Source: Anthonomus grandis grandis
Lineage: Eukaryota > Arthropoda > Insecta > Coleoptera > Curculionidae
Reading direction: 5' to 3'
Length of the DNA stretch: 64,000 nt
Assembly: GCF_022605725.1 (NCBI RefSeq)
Contig: NC_065547.1
Coordinates: forward strand, 25,585,167-25,649,166
Part shown: positions 12,370-23,713 of the stretch, piece by piece
Layout of the letters: every line of letters starts with the position of its first letter
Numbering within the stretch: the stretch's first letter is position 1
The notes under the pieces: model-generated
Seen by the model: the letters and a program-made list of their open reading frames with translations, nothing else
Told to the model about the DNA's origin: nothing
Database searches by the model: none
Program-made: the position numbers and the translations under genes

Positions 12370-13140
12370 ATGGCCACCACGACTTCTCTGGAAGTACACA
12401 ATTCTTTTGTTAAAATTTTCGATTACTTCTAAACACATTTCTGGAGTTATGTCACGAATTATTCGTCTAATTTTTTCTTTTAACCGTTGAGTGGTTTGGG
12501 GATTATTTTCATAAGCTTCGTTTTTTTATGTAGCTTTACAAAAAAATAATCCAGTGGCGTAAAATCGTATGATCTTGCTGGCCAATTTAAGTCCCAATCC
12601 GTACGCAACAAGTTCAATAGATCTAGTGCTGTATGAGCATGTCGTACTATCTTTGCACATATTCTCTAAATTCACGTCCATTACCTCATTCCGTAAAACA
12701 ATCATCAATCGTCGTTCGGTGTTACTGTTCGTTTACTGTAACAGGTTGTTCATCTTTATTTTTAAGAAAATATGGTCCAATCATATCCCCAACGTAAAAA
12801 CCGCATCAAACTGTGACATGTTGAGCATGCATCGGCTTCTCGTGGATTTGCCTAGGATTTTCAGTGCCAACGTTGAAGTTCTGCTAATGCCCAAATTTTG
12901 CAAACGTCTTTTAACAGACATTTGTGAATTTTCAGCCACACTTTCACAAAAAGCTTAAATATTTTTACCCACATGGGCTGGATGTTCCTGTACTTTTATT
13001 TTGATATCTTGCATATTTCTGGTAGTTTCAAATATCTGCACAATAATATGTTATGTTGTGTTATATTACAAATAGCTTTGAGGTACGATTGCGTACACTA
13101 AACTCATCACGAATTCGTCGATATGTTGCTCGCACCGATA
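12370..13140 (-). pseudogene. Mariner/IS630-type transposase, internally deleted
   Basis: On the minus strand the relic starts with a helix-turn-helix tail (VAENSQMSVKRRLQNLGISRTS). It then jumps to HAQHVTV.CGFYVGDMIGP and FLKNKDEQPVTVNEQ, the mid-catalytic segment. Next come DVNLENMCKDSTTC (normally FQQDGATCHTA, second Asp), LNWPARSYDFTPLDYFF (third Asp region) and the tail TTQRLKEKIRRIIRDITPEM with GGHILFHV. The segment with the first catalytic Asp is missing between the HTH and the middle part. Multiple frameshifts add to this, so it is not functional. The plus-strand open frame at 12569-12958 is its antisense. No terminal inverted repeats were found by eye. Confidence 0.75.
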
Positions 13141-13144
13141 AGTT

Positions 13145-13889
13145 ATTAACTTAAATAGATATAGATAAAAGCACTGTATTTTTGTATTAAGTAAATTTAA
13201 ATCCTTAAGTAAATTTTATATTTTTAAACCCTTGTTTAGTCTTTAGTAAAGTTATATTCTTCAGATTTTTTATTTGGAGCACTGTTTTTGCGTAAATTTA
13301 TTAAAACCATTTTTAGAATTGTCAAATTGATAATATTTACTCAACAATTATTAATGTTGCTTATTTTAAGAGTTTAATATTTTAAAATGAATTAACTTTA
13401 TCTATTTGAAAAATCGATGCAATTTTTCAGTATTACATTTAGTGTTCTACATGGCCATCTGATTCAATACATAATCTTGCTCTTTTTGATAAGAAACAGC
13501 GAATTCTTTGCAAAATCCCAACTTTATTTCCGAATTTATTGCAAGCCTGTCCAATTTTTGATCGATGCAGCTCCAGTATTATCATATAATTGTATCAGTT
13601 TAAAGTTTTGAACTTTTTTTTTTAAAGAGTGCAGTTTTGCAAAAGAACTATAACTATAAATATTTTAAGTTCACCAAAAACATCTAGTATTTTTTATTCT
13701 ATTCATTGACTTAGATCTCATGAGATCATTGAGAAACACTCAAAATTTTTAAATAAATGGTGACAGCAAATTTTGGTGCCTTGAATTTAAACATGGTTTC
13801 AACACCTTCCATTAAGTACGTAATTTCTTGGTTGCTATTAGGGAAGTTATGTTTCGTTTGTCCATTAACAGTGGTTGGAAAAGCGGCAT
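13145..13889. other. AT-rich stretch without recognisable gene
   Basis: Pre-insertion DNA left of the piggyBac element. The only structure seen is a 14-bp perfect palindrome GATCTCATGAGATC at 13714-13727. Confidence 0.5.
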
Positions 13890-13910
13890 TTAACCTCTTC
13901 CACTCCATCG

Positions 13911-14067
13911 TATCCACGTATGGATATTTTTAGATATGGCAATATTTACCACGATATCCACATATGGATATTCATATAGGGGACATTAACGCACTGTGTA
14001 AAAGTGGTGTAGGCCTCTGTAGTTTATTTTTCATCGCGGTAGGACATGTATATCCATATGGGGATAT
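13911..14067. promoter_or_regulatory. Left subterminal palindromes of piggyBac (3 copies)
   Basis: Three copies of an ATATCCA-N4-TGGATAT palindrome, some imperfect: 13911-13926, 13954-13971 and 14050-14067. The same motif occurs three times near the right end. Placement just inside both termini suggests transposase-binding sites, which is an inference. Confidence 0.65.
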
Positions 14068-14261
14068 CATGTTTAGTCTTTTTTTTTTGCAATTCCTAGA
14101 ATAATGTAAATGTTTTAAGGTCAACTTTCACTCTGGTGGGAATCTAACACACAGGCAAGATATTTATTTAGTGTACTTTTGGGGTTCGCAAAGAGCGCAT
14201 CACGTATTTTTCTTGCTATTACGTACGCATAATTTTCCTTTTATACTCGTTATTAGTCAAA

Positions 14262-15904
14262 ATGGATTCAGACTACGATGTGAGCTATGAACTGTCTAGT
14301 GACTTCGAGAGCTACTCGGAAACCGACTACTCATCAGAGAATGAAGAAGAAATAATTGACGGTGTTCAGATGAGCGGCTGGACGACTGTAACGGATCCAT
14401 TTGAGGATAAGCTGCTAAGTAATATACCCGAATTTCGCTTTGACTATGACTTTCACCCAGCAATTAACTTTCAAGAGTGTATGGAAGCTGAAAATTGTTT
14501 TAAATCGTTTGTAAGTAGAAGTATTGTAAAGAAGCTATGCGAGTGGACTGATCAAAGAGCCAATATATATTTTAATAATAATCCACATAACGCTATGAAA
14601 GTTTTTGGTTTAAATTATAAAACAGTTGAAACAGAAGAAATGTATGTATTTATAGCGCTGTTTTTTGTTACTGCATTGACCAAGTGTGTGCAAATTTCAG
14701 ATTATTGGAGTAAAGATGATATATGCACTGGCCCTCCAGTGCTTCATAAATCTGTTATGAGCCGAAATCGCTTTTTAACAATTCTTAAATTCCTTAGATT
14801 TTCACCCCCAGAACTTGCCAAAGCTAATGCACCGCTTAGCAGATTAGGCATTTTTATGGCACTTATTAAAGAAAACTGTCAAAACTTAGTAGACCCAGGT
14901 CCGGTTTTCGCAATAGATGAGCAACTTATGTTATATAAGGGCCGACTCCATTTTCGCCAATATATAAAATCCAAAAGAAGTCGACTTGGAATCAAAATAT
15001 TTTCGTTATGCCCCAGTAAACCTGAACTCTGAGGATATACATGGAATTTTTGTATGTATATTGGCAAAGATATATATGACATATCGCACATTCCAGGAAC
15101 AGAGAACCTTTCCTTTTCCGAAAAAATAGTGGTTTACCTTTGTCAAAACCTCTTGAACAGTAATCGTGAAGTGATTGTCAATAATTGGTACACATCAGTT
15201 CGCCTTTGTGAGTTTTTATTGACAAAAAACACTTGTCTTACCGGCACAATTCGATCGAATAGGGGTGTTCCAAAAGAATTGACATTGGTTCCTTTAGAGA
15301 GGCAACAATCATGTTTTGTTCGCAAGGATATGCTTCTTCTAGTTCGCTACAAGGACAAGAAAGACGTTTATCTACTTACTAGTAAACATACTGCAGGATT
15401 TTGTGAAAAAGAACGATATGTTGTGGGAGGAAATGTTATCTGTTACAACAAACCGAAACATATTGAATTTTATAATCAGAATATGAGATCAGTTGACGCG
15501 GTAGACCAAGATATTGAACCATATAGTCCTTTGCGGAAATCCTACACATGGTTTACCAAAATAGGTTTGCACCTTCTACATCTAATGTTATTGAACTCTA
15601 GAGTATTTTACAGCCAAGCACAAACAAAAGTACAAAACTTTGCTGCCGGGGTATACTTTTGAAATATAGCAAAGGTTATAAAGAAATGGATGATAAAAAA
15701 AATCAACCTACCACTTCCTCTAAGAAACCGTTGCATGTCATGGCTGATTTTCCAAGAGAAGTTGGGAAGAAGAGAGCTCTACGAAAAGTTTGCGTAATTT
15801 GTGAAAGACGTGGAGTACGGAAACTAACGAGAAAATGTTGCATTGCTTGCCCGGACAAACCTGAACTTTGCTCATCAGAACATTTTGAAAGTTTTCATAA
15901 ATAA
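14262..15904 (+). pseudogene. piggyBac transposase (one stop, one frameshift, one lost catalytic Asp)
   Basis: The Met at 14262 starts an acidic N-terminus typical of the family. IDEQLMLYKGR holds the first catalytic Asp (residue 219). A TGA at 15030-15032 interrupts the same frame, which continues to 15662. There the second Asp motif (usually DNWYTS) reads NNWYTS because codon 15180-15182 is AAT. The third Asp motif SVDAVDQ is kept. Near 15640-15660 the frame shifts, and 15659-15904 encodes the Cys-rich C-terminal domain (CVICERRG, KCCIACPDKPELC). The enzyme normally excises the element precisely at TTAA in the nucleus. With the stop, shift and D-to-N change this copy should be inactive, though its ends could be moved by a related enzyme. 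Confidence 0.92.
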
Positions 15905-16040
15905 AAAAATAATGTTTTTTTTTTGCTTTGTACTAAATGTAATATTAAATAAATTTTGTACTTTCTCTTTGTATGTTTTATTTTATAACATTTGCTATGA
16001 CTTTATAAATATAACAATAGATATCGTCAAATTTTATTAG

Positions 16041-16122
16041 TATCCCAATGTGGATATTTTGGTATAGAAACGATATCCAAGTGTGGATATACTGGTACAT
16101 CCATATATCCTTATGTGGATAT
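16041..16122. promoter_or_regulatory. Right subterminal palindromes of piggyBac (3 copies)
   Basis: ATATCCA-N4-TGGATAT-type units at 16041-16057 (imperfect, 3-base spacer), 16073-16090 (perfect arms) and 16105-16122 (one arm mismatch). They lie 159-224 bp from the right terminus, whereas the left copies begin within 20 bp of the left terminus. The two ends are therefore arranged asymmetrically. Confidence 0.65.
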
Positions 16123-16310
16123 TTTGGTAGACACCACAAATTGTTATAGAAATTTAAATTGTTTTAAACAAATTTTCTGGCATTCTTAGATAAATTACTC
16201 TTCTATTCTACATCGAAACTTTATAATTTTTTTCCAGATGTATGACTACCTACTTCGAAAAATGGCCTGGAGCGGAAGGGGTTAAAGCTGTCTTATGCAA
16301 TTAAATTTAT

Positions 16311-16370
16311 GTAGTCTTATAATAAAGTATGTAGTCTTATGTAGTCTTAAGTAGTCTTACGTAGTCTTAT
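16311..16370. repeat. Short tandem array of GTAGTCTTA units
   Basis: Five 10-bp GTAGTCTTAN units beginning at 16311, 16331, 16341, 16351 and 16361, the last four contiguous. The array lies about 25 bp outside the piggyBac right TTAA. Confidence 0.85.
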
Positions 16371-17155
16371 GGAAAACGAAAAACTTGCCGGGTAAAATAT
16401 TGACCGAGGCAGTGTAATTAATTACTAAATAATTAAAAATTGGTTGCACCAGAATCGCGTACCGCGATAAAATTACATGAACATGAATGTAAAAAACATC
16501 ACAAATCCCAATTTTATGACTTGCCAGCCTGTAAAATGACCCCAACCCTCGGCAAGTAATTTCTTAGGGAGGTTTTTTTAAACGAAAATGTGCTACACAT
16601 TTGGGTACCGATATTTAGCGAGTTTGGGGAAATGTTACTGATACTTCTTAGCAACAAATAATATAGACTTGCCAGTGATAAACAAAACCAATAAAAAACT
16701 TGCCACTGTTTTATCAGCCAGACAGATGACAGAAACATTTCCAACTCTCCTTGTCGCATGGATATGATTTCTTTGATTATGACGTAAATCTATTCTATGC
16801 GATATATTTGTTAATGTTGATTTAAGTATTTTACTTTAAAATTGTATAGACGAAGAAGTAAACTTATATATGCTTATATATATTTTAAAAATGTTTTTAC
16901 ATGCTTTATTTATGGTACACCTATGAAAATTAGATTCATATACGTGACACAAGAAGTTCAAATTTAACAGTATGCCATTTGTCGAATCTTAAATTTAACT
17001 GTTAATCTAACTATAATCTTTAATTCTGTCCTTAAAGAAAAAAAATAGTTTTTTAAGCGGATTGAATTTTTAGAAATACGAACTTCGGCTGTTGGTTTTT
17101 CCTGAAATGACTCTCAAATCTATTTAAATGTAATAGTTCACTGTTTGTGCATGTT
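16371..17155. other. No gene; repeated ACTTGCC words
   Basis: ACTTGCC occurs at about 16382, 16519, 16670 and 16698, with an inverted copy near 16553. Two of these are followed by similar text (GTAAAAT..TGACC). This may be a decayed non-autonomous repeat. The minus-strand open frames here have no recognisable content. Confidence 0.4.
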
Positions 17156-17159
17156 TAAA

Positions 17160-17810
17160 AGTTTTTTCTTTGGTGACATAATCCCAAACATAAGTTCTTT
17201 ACTAGCCCAAATTATTTTTGAAAGGTAGACTAAACGTTGAAGATGAACAATGCTTAGAAAGATCTTTATCCTCAAAAACTTACGATCACTTGGAACTTGT
17301 GAAGACTCTTGCCAGTCTGAACATGCGAAAGTTCTGTACCAAAATTGTGCTAAAAATCTTTAGAATTCAACTAAAGGATAATTAAGTAAAAGAAACAAGG
17401 ATCTTGATCTTGTTGATAGAATCAGATTATAGGTAATTAATGCATCCTGGAAAAGAAAAAGGGCTATTTAGGTCAGACCAGATATTGCAACCTCATGTTA
17501 CACTGCCTTTTTCGTTACAGAATTTTTAACTCCAAAAGATCTAAAAGACATTTCTGTGCCTCATTTCTCGTATTCATCTGACATCAGTTACTGTGAGTTT
17601 TTTTTCTCTAAACCAAAAAAAGTGTTCAAATAATGTCACTTGGGGTGTTTAGAAAATATCCAAAAAGATGGAATCGACATGCTAAAGCCAGCCATATTGG
17701 TTGAAGAGTTTCAGCGCTGCTACATACAGTGAGAAGAAGTGTAAGCACTGACTTCCAGGAAAATTACTGTAAAGGGCGTAATATCAATGTTTGAAGAAAA
17801 ATAAGTGGCT
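17160..17810 (+). pseudogene. Mariner-type transposase relic
   Basis: The first part (about 17220-17370) reads GRLNVEDEQCLERSLSSKTY, then LELVKTLASLNMRK, the paired-HTH linker region of mariner transposases (usually GR..VEDDPRSGRPSTS). The text then jumps to the C-terminal part (17500-17800): QNFLTPKDLKDISVPHFSYS, then SDISYCEFFFSKPKK (third Asp region, usually SPDLAPCDFFLFPKLK), CHLGCLENIQKD and EFQRCYIQ. The block with the first two catalytic Asp residues is missing or unreadable. Stops and frame changes are frequent. It would have encoded a cut-and-paste DNA transposase, and only a fossil remains. Confidence 0.7.
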
Positions 17811-17814
17811 GAAA

Positions 17815-19345
17815 TGAATTGTTGTTTAAGCATGTCTTTACACTACTGCATATTTAAATTTTATATTATTTTTAAATGATTACGCTTGTTACTTAATTGA
17901 CCTGCTAATTGGTTCCAATTGCCTAAAGAATTTATCTTCTCTTAAATCAATGAAAAAAAAACCTTAACATTTTAATTGTATTTAATTAATCAAGCAAACA
18001 ATCCGAACGTATAAGAATCCCAAAATAAACTAACGACATTCGTGTGTATCCGATCGGACAACAAATTTATTCAATGTAAAATTAGACTGAGTGTGTTATT
18101 TCGGTTTTGGTGCACCTTGGTAATAATTTACCAGTGCACCTAAGGTAATGTAAGGCGATCGAAACACGCCCAAGAATGGAATAGAGGTTTTTTTTTATGA
18201 GAGGATATAAATTTCACAGCTCATAAAGCGAAGATTTATCGTGTTTTTTTCATGTGTATATAAGTCGAGGATTTTCATAAATTTCATTTATGTGGAAAGT
18301 CTTTATTTTGGGAAGTCATGCGCTATATTGTTAAGGCAATTTGGGTGCCAAGTTGGAAAGCAAGGCCATATTAATAGTCCATCTGGGATGTCGCGATGTT
18401 TTATTAATTTTTTCTTGCTTTTATTGGTCAATATACAAATTAATTATATCCCCTTAAGAGTTCGTCCAGCTGGTATTTCTATAGCTTGTTATTTCTATTC
18501 AATTATAGTTTTGTTTGACCATCCCTTACGGAAACCTATTATAGATATTTACAATTTCAATAAAAATGTATAGTGTGTAATTAAGATCAGTCTTCTGCGG
18601 CGGAATCGAAGATTAAGATTATTAATGCCTGTTCTGATGCGGAGTCTTTCAATCAAGTAACTAGAAGCTCTATTTATATTGATTTTGAAAACAAATACAA
18701 CTTGATGTGGATGCCGTTGGTTGTGCATATTAGGTTATTGCTTAGTTTTGGCGTATATAGAGGTTATAGGGTGAAATTTTATACGCCATGTACTGCATGA
18801 ATTATTCTTAAACAGTCTTGAAGCATCTATATTCTGTTTGCGTCTTTTTGCTTTTAACTATCACCATTAATCGTATCACAGTAGTTAATTTGCGATAACA
18901 CTTACACATAGCATGACATAGTTTTGACTTTATTATTTAAAGATTTTCGGTACGGACAAATGAGTTTTAAGAAAAAATACCCTTTCTCTAAACTTTTAAA
19001 TTTTTTGATTTTTTTGCAGAAGGAGATTAACCAGAAGTCCAAATGATCTAAATTGTTTTAAATTGTTTCCGGTCTAATTGCTATACGTTTTGAGTTGTAG
19101 AAAATACACACAAGCAAACTTCGCCAAGGAATCGCCTCAAATTTTGCAATTATTTTAATTGTTAAAAAAATATTAATAAAAATACTAGTCGTTGCTTAGA
19201 AACTGTTTGATTTAATGATAAAAAATTACAAAAGCGACGTAAACAAACAACAACAAATTTAAAAAACCAATAAAATATATTTATGGACTTGAAAAAAAAG
19301 ACAAAATTCCAAAATAATGGAAAAAGTCAAAAAGAAAAAAGGTAA
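17815..19345. other. AT-rich stretch without recognisable gene
   Basis: No coding motif. A 110-codon plus-strand open frame at 18241-18573 is hydrophobic, aromatic-rich and unrecognised. I do not call it a gene. An imperfect stem-loop built on GGTGCAC...GTGCACC lies at 18109-18142. Confidence 0.5.
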
Positions 19346-19349
19346 TAAA

Positions 19350-20075
19350 TGTTAGTAGTCACGCTGCCTCCAGTATCGTCTTATGCAGGCTTTAATACGT
19401 ACTGATGTGCTTCTAATTAAATTATCAACATCGTGTTGGTGTTTCCAGGATTATTCTGATGAACTCCTCGTATTTTGACCTGATCCCATACATTTTCAAT
19501 GGCATTTAAGTCCGGTAAACGTGCAGGCCAATTTAAAATATTAATTCTTTTGGTGTCAAGTAAATATTGTAATCTTGAACCACTCTGTAGATGTGGGGAG
19601 TCTAACTCATCTTCCTGGGGCTCTGAGAACCCGAATTCGATGAGTATTTGAGCTAAGGCCAACTCGCGTTTCAATAGTCCTATTTTGCTGTTGAAGACAC
19701 CAATTTAACCGGTCCATTTTATTTTGCCTGGATAGTTAAGGAACCCGTAACTGCCTTCTGTTATATTGACCTCGTGCACGAAGCCTTTTTCATATGGTTG
19801 CAACGGAAATACTTACACCGGTAGATTCCAGGCATAGAAGTTGGCGTTGTAGCTCCAGATGCGAAACATTAGGATTTCTTCTAGCAATTTGGCATACAAA
19901 ATGGTCTTGTTGTTCGGTTGTCACCTTTTGGCCACTTTGTCTAGGCCTGCGCTTAAGGATTTCTAGTTCTAAATATCTATTATAGGTTTTAGAAACTGCT
20001 CCTTGAGTCAAGGTAAGTAGCAGCTTCTGCTGTTACTTGTCTTGGCGACATAAGGCATTGTTAAATTTGTTTAGA
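19350..20075 (-). pseudogene. Tc1-type transposase relic
   Basis: Minus strand. The N-terminal part (19790-20030) reads LTQGAVSKTYNRYLELEILK, then RPRQSGQKVTTEQQDHFV and IARRNPNVSHLELQRQLL, the paired HTH of insect Tc1 elements with the GRPR-like linker. The C-terminal part (19417-19674) has NILNWPARLPDLNAIENVWD, the third catalytic segment (DLNPIE type; the Glu is kept), ending near 19355 with RIKACIRRYWRQ. The middle with the first two Asp residues is deleted or scrambled (19680-19790). It normally cuts and rejoins DNA at TA sites. It is non-functional here, and no inverted repeats are identified. Confidence 0.8.
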
Positions 20076-20079
20076 TAAA

Positions 20080-21490
20080 AAATAAACTTATAGAAGTAAA
20101 ACGATTTGCTATACTGACCACAAAATTTAAAACAATATGCGAAATATTTCTCTTATATATGTTTACCTTATCCGCAAGCTTACCAATTTTTTTGCAACAT
20201 TTTTGTCTAAATATAGAGTGATTGCATATAGGTTTGGATGTGTCTGTTTGACATCACCAACCTTCCTTGTTTTAGTAAACGAGCATGCAGACGATGGCCT
20301 AAGTTGGATGAACCCTTCGCAGATCATCTTGAAAAGCCTTGTATTTACTTACTGAAGGAAGATAACACACAAGAGGATAATAAATGCCAAAATGCCTAAT
20401 AAGGATGCTATTGTACCTCGAAAAACTCCCTCAATTAATCAATAAATTTTTACAGTATCAGCAATAGATAGGATCAAAGATTTTTTAAATCAATATCTAT
20501 GGAAATATGACTCTACTTTAATCTAAAGGTTAACACTATTTGTCAACGCTTCAAAGGGTTACGATATGAAATTTGATTAAAATATACATTTTTAAAATTT
20601 TACAGTTTTTCCGAGGACACTCCCTAGCGATATTCTCGGTCCCCTATAAATGCTCCCAAATCACTTCTCAGAGTATGACACAAATTACAGAAAGATATAT
20701 TCAGTATAAAACATGCAGTGTAAGGGCTATATAATATAATAAAGAAGTTAGGACTATGAGGGTAAATATTAATAAATTTTCTCATTTATATGGAGGAGAC
20801 TTCCAGTATAAGCCTTTTTATATTATTTCTAAATATTGGTAGTGCGAGACTTCATACAGTAGGTGAAGGACTTCTATAGCTCTTTTGTAGTTCTTTGAAA
20901 GTCTTGATAGCTCTTAGTCGATGTTGTCGATGTTGTGGCAACAAAAAACTACTGTTTCAAGTATCTCCAACTGTACCAAATTCAGAAAGACGTATTTTTA
21001 TACATATACAACAGGCATTGGTAAACATGCAAGCTCAATATTGTGAAAATGTTTATTTGTTTAAATAAAGGTGTACAACTGTCAGTAGAATTTTTATTAC
21101 ACAAAATTCTCATTTTAGTCTTTTATGTTTTAAAAACTTTGTTCCCAGTCTGTTTAATTTCCCTAAAATAAAAAGAAAGAACCATATGTATATGCACTCC
21201 GTTTAACTTCAAGGGGAGTCATTCTGCAGACTAGGGTTGTAGGTGGAGGATAGAAGAAAGTTTTTTTTAACAGCTGATTAATATGTTGCTTTTAGGTCTG
21301 CCATCAATCCAAATACCAAGAAACCACATGATATGCCTGCATTTTTTTAGGAGAAAAGGAATTTTTCTGCTGAGATCATCAATTGTTAAAGTCGCAGCTA
21401 CATAAGATTAGATACGTGCGGACACATAGACCCTGTGGTAGACCTGTACCAAATAGATACTGATAACATCCTAATGTTTAACAGTTTAAC
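20080..21490. other. AT-rich stretch without recognisable gene
   Basis: No coding motif recognised. The 72-codon plus-strand open frame at 20137-20355 has no family signature. Confidence 0.5.
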
Positions 21491-21499
21491 TTCTGCCAG

Positions 21500-21920
21500 A
21501 CCGGTATGGGTCAATAAGTTTTAAAATTATACCTCTTATAACATAGTGTACGAGCTTGCTCAGCAGGACATGGTGGAACGCAACAGTTAAAGGCCTTTGA
21601 GGGATCACAGAGAATTGCAGAGCTATACTCACTCTTGTCAAAGTATACGACTATGTGACTAACCACATCCATAAGTCCATCACTGACAGACTTACTTTTT
21701 CTAATCCCAAACGTCAATTGAGACAAAAGGTTACCTTTTTCAAGAAAGTAACAGATTCTACTACTAGAACATACCTCTATTGGCTTTAATGAAACCCATA
21801 GAAGTTAGACGGGACGCTAGTTTCCAGGATTTTTTTCGTCTTTCTTTTTAAAAATTGGTTTAACCTTAGTTTTAGCTGCTTTGGGAAAAGGCCCTAGATA
21901 AAAAATTTATTATATTATTA
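21500..21920 (-). pseudogene. LINE reverse transcriptase fragment (fingers to motif A)
   Basis: On the minus strand, KPIFKKKDEKNPGN and RPV.LLWVSLKPIEVC match the start of an RT domain (..NYRPVSLLP..SKI.E..). LTFGIRKSKSVSDGLMDVVS and SAILCDPSKAFNC are motif A, with the Asp in CDPSKAF kept. The text is lost just after motif A, and no endonuclease or thumb is adjacent, so it is a truncated copy of a Jockey-like LINE. The 71-codon frame at 21511-21726 covers its best-preserved part. Confidence 0.75.
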
Positions 21921-21924
21921 TAGA

Positions 21925-23690
21925 CAATGAAATTGTTATACCTTCACTTAGTTGTTTCAAAATTTTATTACTAAGATTGCAGAACATATATTCAAGCAAC
22001 ATATATTCAATGCAGAATTATTGTAACTAAGATTTTTTATTACTAAGAGAATCTGCTAAGGATCAACAGGGTTTAAATATATGGTTGAGCTGTTATTGAT
22101 GAATAATAAAATTATTAAAAAAAAAACCAATATTCTTGGTGATTACCGGTGCTCGTCAGTTTTTTTAGAAGTTATGAGAGAATTTAATACAATGTTAAGT
22201 GATTATTGAAGATTGATTTTGAATTGATTATTGAATCAATTTTTCAGACTGATGTCAGTATGCTTTCTTTTAATGATGATATAAGTGGTTATTTAAAATT
22301 ATACTCTAACGATTTCATGTAAATAATTATAGGCAACTTTTTTGTTTAAAAAAGTACTGCCTTTTCTAATGGGGCTGGCAAATCCACTTAATATGCTACC
22401 CAGATCATAACCAATAAATTCTCTTGACCTCTTTGTTTTCGTAATGGTTAAAATACATCAGGGGGTATTGCTATATTTATATCCAAAGTATTTTTTTAGA
22501 GTGTGCAACCATTTGTCCAATCAGTACACCATAACGTCCATAAAAATACCGTGGCATCTTCAGTAATTTATTACTGGTGCAATCGTCGATACTCATCGAC
22601 GAACCATATATAAGTTATGAAAACATTCCAGTTTTTTTAACTCAAGTATAATCGGCCGTAAATGGTTCAGACAGAGTATTACCATTTACGATGAAATGAT
22701 TAAATACACCGATGGAAAAGATGAAAAGGCAAAAAATGCCTGTACGATTAATTCAACACTTATACGATATTACGTAGTCTTATTTCGAATTCCGATCACG
22801 TGTCTACATGTTAATTAGGTAACTAAATAATTGCATTAAGGGACCCTCGTCTCTCGGGTCAAACACAGCTGCGTCCAAACGTTTGAAAAGTGCTTAAGCC
22901 AACAACATACAAAGAACGTGGTTTCTTGTGTGCATTTGTATATTTGGGCAATTTTTCAATGAAAACATTTGTGGTTCAGCGAACATGTACGACCCCTAAA
23001 GGTTTTTCAAATTAAATCCGCATTTTGGGATGTTTCAGTTAATATCAGTTAATCGGTTTTGGGCTATTGTTAGGAATTTTGTAGCGTTCACATATGCATA
23101 GCTTTGTGAAGAGTATATTAGTTTTTTTCTTTTAACTGGATCTCATGTTAAATACTTTATACTTTTGGGTATCTAATCTAACATTAACACTTTTTCTCAT
23201 TATTAGTTTTTTAATTTTAGTTTGCCTAATGTGGATTTCTCGAATATTCTTTAAAATTTACCGGATGTTCTCTGCCCTTACATTATATGGTCTACTTTCT
23301 CTTATTTTGCAAAATGATAATTTGTATACAAAAATGTATTTGCAAGTTGCGTCATTATTCTAACCATTAAAAATTATCTTGATACTACTAGGGTGAATAC
23401 GTTTATAATTTATAAATTTTAATTATTATCTCTTAAATAATGTCTTCAAATTAATTTTATATTGATATTAATTGCTATTACAGAATTGTGTAATAATTTA
23501 TACGTCAGACTTCCTTTTATGTTCTTTCTTAATTAAAATTAATTTAGTTTTTTTATTTTTTATCTTCAATACTATTGTAATACATCTCTTCCAAAATCAT
23601 TCCATGTATTTTGTTTGTTAAATTTGGCAATGTTTCATTTCAAAAGAGAATATAGGCGTACTGGATTTTTCTTTAATTCTGCGAACACTT
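21925..23690. other. AT-rich stretch without recognisable gene
   Basis: Nothing recognised. The 72-codon frame at 23145-23363 is Leu/Phe/Ile-rich because of base composition, and I do not support it as a membrane protein. Confidence 0.5.
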
Positions 23691-23713
23691 TTAAATGTTG
23701 ACTGTGTATATTT

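Larger units (their letters stand above)
13890..16285 (+). mobile_element. piggyBac element, full length with TTAA duplication
   Basis: TTAA at 13890-13893 and at 16282-16285 bracket the element. The inner ends are inverted repeats: CCTCTTCCACTCCA (13894-13907) on the left and, reverse-complemented, CCCCTTCCGCTCCA (16268-16281) on the right, 12 of 14 matching. CCY after TTAA is the usual piggyBac terminus. The element is 2,388 bp and encodes one transposase in the plus orientation. It is the most intact DNA transposon in the window and probably relatively young, because both ends and the target duplication survive. Confidence 0.92.

Noticed and set aside
12569..12958. 129-codon plus-strand open frame
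   Set aside because: Antisense of the mariner-type transposase relic, whose motifs are read on the minus strand.
16311..16370. Regular short repeats that might suggest a CRISPR-like array
   Set aside because: Units are 10 bp and directly adjacent without unique spacers; an ordinary tandem repeat in an animal genome.
18241..18573. 110-codon plus-strand frame
   Set aside because: Aromatic/hydrophobic composition expected from base content; no domain recognised. Left as unsupported.
23145..23363. Hydrophobic 72-codon frame that could look like a membrane protein
   Set aside because: Composition follows from T-rich DNA; no start context, homologue-like motif or conservation evidence.
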